From the NCBI GenBank assembly GCA_900322165.1, contig ONYR01000365.1, positions 1 through 10,547 on the forward strand: DNA of 10,547 bases, in the 5' to 3' direction. Source of the DNA: an uncultured Eubacteriales bacterium. Lineage in GTDB: Bacteria; Bacillota; Clostridia; Lachnospirales; Bianqueaceae. This document shows positions 6,715 through 10,547 of the stretch, piece by piece; position 1 is the stretch's first letter; the number at the start of each line of letters is the position of its first letter. The position numbers were made by a program, and so were the translations under genes. Under the pieces are notes generated by a model, which was not told the DNA's origin, made no database searches, and saw only the letters and a program-made list of their open reading frames with translations.

Positions 6715-6726
6715 TGTTGATTGGCT

Positions 6727-7791
6727 TTATTCGTTTGTCACTTCTTTTTTATCTTTTTTGCGGAAGAATTTCCCGGCAAAGCAGATCAGAACTGCGATTC
6801 CGGCTACGATCGCGGAGCCGACGATACCGGAAACGGTCGTGCCAACCGCGGAATCACTGCCGGAGAACGCATAGTCCGGAAGGAAAGAGGTCGTCTCCTG
6901 CACCTTTCCGGCCGCATCGGCGACACCGCTCTGTATACCGAACTCTTCTTCATCGAGCCCCATGTTTTCAGAGTACCCGGCCTCTGCATTGCCGAACAGC
7001 GCCCATTCCAGCCCATCCGGATTGGAGCTTGCCAAAAGACTGAGACCGCTGCCGACCACGATCGCGATGATGGCGATCGTAATGACAACCCCCTTGAGGG
7101 TTCCTTTGGCTTTCTCCCCTTCCACAGGCTCAACTTCCTGCACCAGCTCCGGTCTCGACTCATAGACGAAGATCAGAACCGCCGCCGTGATAAGTCCTTC
7201 AACAAGACCGATTGCCAGATGGATCGGCTGCATCAAAGCGACAAAAGCGCCAAACGGAAGCTCTGTGATACCGGAAAGACTCGTCTCAAGAACAACGGAA
7301 AACGCGCCAAGCTGAAGCGTCAGGACACAGCCGATGATCGAGGCGAGAATGATTTTCACCCGCTGGGCAGCCTTTGTAGCACCAAAGCGTTTGCTTCTCA
7401 TGATCGGACGCCAGATCAGATAGTAACCGACGAAACAGCCGTAGAATGCCATATTCCAGATATTTGCGCCAAGTGCCATCAGTCCGCCGTCCGCAAAAAA
7501 CAGGCACTGAATCGCGAGAATCACGATCATGGACAGGAATCCGGCCTGCGGTCCAAGCAAAGCGGATAGCAGCATGCCGCCGCACATGTGTCCGGAAGAC
7601 CCTGTTCCCGGGATCGTATAGTTGATCATCTGACCGGCGAAGACCAGCGCCGCGCTTACTGCCATCAAGGGAAGCTTTTTCGCGTCATCGTCCTTCTTCA
7701 GTTTATGGATCGAGACTCCGACTGCCGTTCCGGAAGCGACGTACATCACGCCCGCAACTGCAGGAGCCAGCAGAGCATCCGCCATATGCAT
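6727..7791 (-). CDS. cbiM: ECF cobalt/nickel transporter substrate subunit CbiM with C-terminal PDGLE (CbiN-like) domain
   Basis: A 354-residue membrane S-component that binds the metal. The N-terminus MHMADALL keeps His2, known in CbiM/NikM to ligate the metal with the free amino end. His68 in SGHMCGG is a further family ligand, and His191 lies in the PIHLAIGLVEG helix. Six or so membrane segments span about 8-215. After a linker, residues about 235-260 are a membrane helix followed by NPDGLEWAL (257-265), the PDGLE motif, and a final membrane segment about 322-341. This tail corresponds to the separate CbiN/NikN small subunit of other systems, so the subunit is a fused CbiMN/NikMN. AGGAGG lies 9 nt before the ATG. 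Whether Co2+ or Ni2+ is carried cannot be told; no cobalamin or nickel-enzyme genes are in the window. Confidence 0.92.
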   Translation of the reverse strand: MHMADALLAPAVAGVMYVASGTAVGVSIHKLKKDDDAKKLPLMAVSAALVFAGQMINYTIPGTGSSGHMCGGMLLSALLGPQAGFLSMIVILAIQCLFFADGGLMALGANIWNMAFYGCFVGYYLIWRPIMRSKRFGATKAAQRVKIILASIIGCVLTLQLGAFSVVLETSLSGITELPFGAFVALMQPIHLAIGLVEGLITAAVLIFVYESRPELVQEVEPVEGEKAKGTLKGVVITIAIIAIVVGSGLSLLASSNPDGLEWALFGNAEAGYSENMGLDEEEFGIQSGVADAAGKVQETTSFLPDYAFSGSDSAVGTTVSGIVGSAIVAGIAVLICFAGKFFRKKDKKEVTNE

Positions 7792-7845
7792 ACACTAAGT
7801 CCTCCTCATTTTCGATTACATACGTTATGGTAGTTACAATTGTTT

Positions 7846-7874
7846 AGTATAAGGAGGTCTCCGATGCCCCGCAA
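7846..7874 (-). promoter_or_regulatory. candidate cbiMQO promoter
   Basis: Read on the - strand: -35 TTGCGG (7874-7869), 17-bp spacer, -10 TATACT (7851-7846), giving a leader of about 48 nt. A short dyad TTACAATTGTTTA (7834-7846), with perfect core ACAATTGT, overlaps the predicted start of transcription and could be an operator. The spacer contains GGAGACCT, which resembles the core of the cobalamin riboswitch B12 box, an alternative reading that would put the promoter further upstream. Confidence 0.4.
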
Positions 7875-7875
7875 G

Positions 7876-7887
7876 CCCCCCGGGGGG
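7876..7887. other. C6G6 perfect palindrome between the DUF3604 remnant and cbiM
   Basis: A perfect 12-bp palindrome, CCCCCCGGGGGG, in a GC-rich patch just upstream of the candidate cbiM promoter. No T-run follows on either strand, so it is not a standard intrinsic terminator. Role unknown. Confidence 0.4.
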
Positions 7888-7913
7888 ATGCAAGGTGGGT
7901 GCACAAGCGGATT

Positions 7914-8286
7914 TCATCCTTCCGGGCAGTAAAGAATGGGGCTTGACCAGGCGTATTCGTGATCCCGCTGTACGACCTCCGCGTAGTAGGCGCCGTCTGT
8001 GGCTTCCCGTTCGATACACCATTCGTAGTCTTTCGTATCCTGAGGAGTGACTCTTTCGATCAGCTCTGTGTTCCGGTAGATCGAGATCCTCTCGATCTCC
8101 TCCGGGCAGATCGTGTGGATGCGGAACGCGAGCTTCCCCTGCTCACAGGAGAGGACCTCTCCCATCTGCGCGCCATTTACAGAGAAGCTGAGCAGGATTG
8201 GCGCGCCGGTGGTGGCATAGCAGCGGCGGTCATGGATCGCGTCGAACACGCCCGCGCGGCTGAGGCTGTCCCAATAGTGGCCCGTT
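7914..8286 (-). pseudogene. C-terminal remnant of a DUF3604 (PHP-like) protein gene
   Basis: The residues encoded here (HYWDSLSRAGVFDAIHDRRC, then YATTGAPILLSFSVNGAQMG, IERISIYRN, and AYYAEVVQRD...AWSSPI) follow the order of conserved elements I know from the C-terminal end of DUF3604, a large (over 600-residue) family of putative metal-dependent phosphoesterases. The catalytic N-terminal four fifths are missing. GC is visibly higher than in the sequence to the right, and the change falls near 8280-8290, the likely join with the accessory module. The exact junction and the family call are inference from memory of the family. Confidence 0.55.
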
Positions 8287-8998
8287 GAATCGACTCTGTA
8301 GGAATCGTGGTAGGTCACACGCGCATCAAATGGATCATATTTATGCGCCTCCTTGTATTCGATCTGCTCTTTCCGGGCTCTCTCGTGGTCCAGCTTGTCC
8401 TGTTCAGCGTCATATCTGAATGAGGGCCGAAAGCTTTGCATCTCAACTTTTAAAGTGGCCTGCTCTCTTTCCTCAGATTGTTTCCTGTGTGCCTCAATGC
8501 GCGGCCTTTTCTTTTCCCGCGATGCTGCCAACTCGTCATAGTGAGAAAGAATACGTCGGAGATCGCCTGCCATTGGGTCCAAGGACTTTTTCCGATACTG
8601 CAATGCCCATTCCTCAGCATATTTTTTGCAGGCCCATATGTGAGGTCTTTGATAAACCTGTGTTTGGGCGCTGTCATATCGGCAATCATTGCCTCAATGA
8701 CCTCTTTATCGTGCCCACCGATGAATACTTCGTCAGAGGAATACTGCTGCTTGTAGTCGAAGTACGGTATCTCCGGCGGAATTGATAATCCATTTGGAAC
8801 AAGCAGGCCCTCTCCATAGTGCGTATGTTCATAATGATAGTGTGCTTTACAGAAATCTCAAAGGATTTCGACAGATGTGCCGGACTCCCGTTGCTGGCCC
8901 CAATCATTTGACTCATAGATTCGATAGTATCTCAGAACGCCTTTCCCGCAAGCGCAGGGGGAGCTATATGGCTCACGACGATCCTCTTCGTATGACAT
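7914..8998 (-). pseudogene. zinc-finger/charged-helix protein gene with TGA and frameshift, running into a DUF3604-like tail
   Basis: Read from ATG 8998 (AGGGAGG upstream) the product is 46 residues, then TGA at 8860-8858. The frame continues sensibly as DFCKAHYHYEHTHYGEG. A cysteine codon in place of the TGA would give CDFC, completing a four-cysteine site with C15 and C17 (PCACGKG). Further on, at an A6 run (8627-8622), the frame must move by one base (one A fewer than expected) to continue as YAEEWALQYRKKSLDP and a highly charged helical stretch. With both lesions repaired the product would be about 361 residues. The first part is an unidentified accessory protein, probably zinc-binding. 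The last 125 or so residues resemble the C-terminus of DUF3604 proteins. The reading frame is intact from 8603 to 7914 but has no good start there. Probably a pseudogene; sequencing error at the A-run, or programmed recoding at A_AAA_AAT, is the alternative. Confidence 0.65.
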
Positions 8999-9018
8999 GA
9001 TGAAAACCTCCCTGTGCT

Positions 9019-9216
9019 TTACCGATCATCGTCCAGCAGCGCGGACAAACCCTCGGCCTCATCTACCCATGATGGATCATATTTTGATTTATTCATCGGT
9101 GCCCCACATGACGGGCACACCTTGTAGGGTTTGTCACAGGTCGTTTTGCAGGCCGAGCAAATATACTCGTCAGCGCGGAAAAGGTGTGTCCGCTGGGTCC
9201 AGTAAGCCGCTTTCAT
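9019..9216 (-). CDS. small zinc ribbon protein
   Basis: A 65-residue protein with two CxxC knuckles, C20/C23 (CSAC) and C34/C37 (CPSCGAPM), an extra C27, then an acidic tail (WVDEAEGLSALLDDDR). This is a single zinc ribbon, of a type often seen in accessory and phage-like gene clusters of Lachnospiraceae; I know no experimental function. The ATG overlaps the Thg1 stop (ATGA), with AAGGGG upstream inside the thg1 3' end, so it is translationally coupled to thg1. The next gene starts 20 bp further on. Confidence 0.75.
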   Translation of the reverse strand: MKAAYWTQRTHLFRADEYICSACKTTCDKPYKVCPSCGAPMNKSKYDPSWVDEAEGLSALLDDDR

Positions 9217-9965
9217 AGGAACCCCTTAATAAAACCTGCATATTCTTCCCGAAGCGGGAGCTCTGTGTTAACCTTGAGTATACGGCGCTCTGCGGCTTCG
9301 GTTTTCCCGGTAATTGGATTGAAGCCTTCTTTGGTATAGGTATCCCAATAGACACCCATACCACGTTTTTGCCAGCTTGGGAGCTTATCAAAGTTTATGC
9401 CGCTCTGAAACAGAAGCTCATTTTTGAAAGCAATGGACTGCCCTTCAAGCATTTTTGTTGCCTCTACCACGCTCTTGCCCTGTTTTCGAAGCATCCAATA
9501 GCAATGTGCATTAAGGGAGTTGCGATGAGCATCCTCCTGTCTCCATAAAAAGTAATCCTGAACACGCTCCACAGTGGGCAAAGGTACCATCCGGCAGTCA
9601 AAGATTGCCTGCTGGCCAAGCTGCATAGAGAATGTTGCGCTGGCAACACCAGCCAGCAGGGAGTTGAATTTCCTTACTTTACGTCCGAATGTATCTTCTT
9701 CAGGATGGAACAGCAAGGAAATCTCATCGCTTTCTGTATAGCCGTAAACAACCCTGAATCCGTAGTTCATGAGAGCCTTAACAGTATCAACCATCATGTC
9801 ACGGAAATGCTCGTCAAAAGGGGCCTCAAAATGGCATACTTCCTTGGTTAATCGTGTGAAGCGGTTACCATCGAGCCGTGCGACAAGGTATAGCTCCGGC
9901 AAGAGCACCTGATCTAAAGACTGCTCATAAACACGCATTTTCGCGTCGAGATCATCAAAGTTCAT
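9213..9965 (-). CDS. Thg1-like protein (3'-5' RNA polymerase / tRNA 5'-end repair)
   Basis: A 250-residue member of the tRNA-His guanylyltransferase superfamily, full length. The first metal-binding motif is ARLDGNRFTRLTK with D32; the second is GYTESDEISLLF with D80 and E81, matching the D29, D76 and E77 catalytic triad of Thg1. The downstream motif HRNSLNAHCYW (147-157) matches the HINNLYN region. Eukaryotic Thg1 adds G-1 to tRNA-His. Bacterial Thg1-like proteins instead extend 5'-truncated tRNAs in the 3'-5' direction using the template strand, after adenylylating a 5'-monophosphate. All catalytic residues are present, so the enzyme looks active although genes on both sides are damaged. 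GGAGGG precedes the ATG inside the end of the kinase gene (11-bp overlap), and the zinc ribbon gene overlaps its stop. Family call firm; substrate inferred. Confidence 0.9.
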   Translation of the reverse strand: MNFDDLDAKMRVYEQSLDQVLLPELYLVARLDGNRFTRLTKEVCHFEAPFDEHFRDMMVDTVKALMNYGFRVVYGYTESDEISLLFHPEEDTFGRKVRKFNSLLAGVASATFSMQLGQQAIFDCRMVPLPTVERVQDYFLWRQEDAHRNSLNAHCYWMLRKQGKSVVEATKMLEGQSIAFKNELLFQSGINFDKLPSWQKRGMGVYWDTYTKEGFNPITGKTEAAERRILKVNTELPLREEYAGFIKGFL

Positions 9966-10407
9966 CGGTTTCCCTCCATTCGGAAATAGTCATGTTTTGC
10001 CCGTCGTTACCCACAAAGTACAGCTCGTCAAACCCTTCTGAACGGCTCGGAAGCTCCAAGCGGTTTGAGGTCATTGCTATGGCTTTAGCTGGGATTTTTT
10101 CCTTTCCCTCCCGCTGATTGTTTCGGGCAATGCACTCCTGAAGCCGGGATTGCATGAAGTACCCAACAATGCGGTAACCTTAAGCTTTTGCGGTAGGAAT
10201 GTACCGGGCACGGTCCTCACGGGTTGGGTTCGTGTTATCTATCACATAGCTATCGCTGTTTTCATGGCATTCTGCGATCATCCGCTTCTCGTTGTTCCGG
10301 GTTTTCAGGGTATCAAGGTTGATTCGCCTGACATCCGGGAGGAACTTGCGACAGAATACAGATTTGCCGCTGCCTTGAATGCCGATCATAATATAGGCAG
10401 TTTTCAT
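9955..10407 (-). pseudogene. T4 Pnk-like polynucleotide 5'-kinase gene interrupted by in-frame TAA
   Basis: Codons 1-75 and 77-150 lie in one frame, separated by a single TAA at 10182-10180. Read through, the 150-residue product has the kinase-domain plan of T4 polynucleotide kinase: P-loop GIQGSGKS (9-16), INLDTLK (29-35) matching T4 INRDDYR with D32 at the D35 position, VIDNTNPTREDR (55-66) matching ISDTNLNPERR, and an RNNQREGKEKIPAKAI lid (95-110) matching RNSKRGTKAVPIDVL. There is no phosphatase domain. T4 R38 is replaced by K35. The stop removes the lid arginines, so the 75-residue product should be inactive; the downstream ATG at 10155 has no ribosome binding site. A single C-to-T change (CAA to TAA) would explain it. 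The gene overlaps the preceding gene's stop by 1 nt and thg1 by 11 bp. Confidence 0.8.
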
Positions 10408-10547
10408 TATCTTTCATTTTTCGCGTCAAAGCACGCATATCCCATTCTGTAGTCTTCGCATGAATTCATGACCTTTGAAAGGATATACAGGAAATTGATG
10501 TAAAACTTTGTCCCTGTGTTCTTGGAGTATGTGACGAGCTCTGTTAC
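10407..10547 (-). CDS. C-terminal end of an unidentified protein, gene continues beyond window
   Basis: Open in one frame from the right edge to TAA at 10409-10407: 46 residues ending GYACFDAKNER. The TAA shares its last base with the kinase ATG (TAATG), so the genes are translationally coupled, which supports this being a true coding end. Seen: a hydrophobic patch (FYINFLYILSKV) and two cysteines. I do not recognise the family. By position it is the next upstream gene of the kinase/Thg1 operon. Confidence 0.6.
   Translation of the reverse strand, partial: VTELVTYSKNTGTKFYINFLYILSKVMNSCEDYRMGYACFDAKNER

Noticed and set aside
6034..7569. Long + strand ORFs opposite cbiQ and cbiM (200 and 282 codons) and the 286-codon ORF opposite the ttcA-like gene
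   Set aside because: They are antisense shadows of well-supported genes, with no family motifs.
7864..7932. 22-codon + strand ORF (MPRKPPGG...) with a good AAGGAGG
   Set aside because: It overlaps the end of the DUF3604 remnant antisense, has no clear promoter and has low-complexity GC-rich codons. The Shine-Dalgarno-like match is also part of the - strand promoter region.
8858..8860. TGA as selenocysteine in a UxxC motif
   Set aside because: The position fits a zinc-ligand cysteine, no convincing SECIS-like hairpin is visible right after the TGA, no Sec genes are in the window, and the same gene has a second lesion.
9955..10155. Separate 66-residue gene upstream of thg1
   Set aside because: It is the second half of the kinase gene in the same frame, beyond the TAA; it has no ribosome binding site of its own.

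Overview
The window looks like chromosomal DNA from a Clostridia-type Bacillota, most likely Lachnospiraceae or a close relative. This is judged from strong AGGAGG-type ribosome binding sites, the protein families and their style, and intrinsic terminators; no species can be named from the sequence. The left three quarters read as ordinary backbone. The right quarter reads as a packed accessory module, parts of which are decaying.

Left (2-2450, + strand): the 3' part of an AI-2E family membrane protein gene, then 19 bp later a fusion of a rhodanese domain to a TtcA-like tRNA-thiolating PP-loop ATPase. This pair ends in a terminator whose stem contains the ttcA-like stop codon. It is shared with a convergent lipoprotein gene (2493-3485, - strand) that has a repetitive S/T/E linker, its own promoter and a hairpin at the very start of its mRNA. 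Divergent from it is a MerR-type promoter with the classic 19-bp spacer and dyad. It drives a MerR regulator with two C-terminal membrane helices, which overlaps a ybjQ (UPF0145) gene.

Middle (4657-5194, no gene): six 37-bp palindromic units start at 4723, 4786, 4850, 4925, 4989 and 5053. Their arms are conserved and covary, their 19-nt centres are not conserved, and they repeat about every 64 bp. A bidirectional terminator follows. It closes the cbiM-cbiQ-cbiO operon (7791 to 5195, - strand), an ECF-type cobalt/nickel importer whose CbiM carries a C-terminal PDGLE/CbiN-like part.

Right (7914-10547, - strand, transcribed leftward): in order, the end of an unidentified gene, a T4 Pnk-like polynucleotide kinase gene broken by an in-frame TAA, an intact Thg1-like 3'-5' RNA polymerase, a 65-residue zinc ribbon protein, and a larger zinc-finger/charged-helix protein. 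The last is broken by a TGA at a predicted zinc-ligand cysteine and by a frameshift at an A6 run. Its reading frame runs into what looks like the C-terminal piece of a DUF3604 (PHP-like) protein, as if the module had landed in or recombined with a DUF3604 gene. A 5'-end RNA kinase translationally coupled to a 3'-5' polymerase suggests an RNA 5'-end repair system, here apparently in decay. The palindrome array and this module are the two parts most worth following up.
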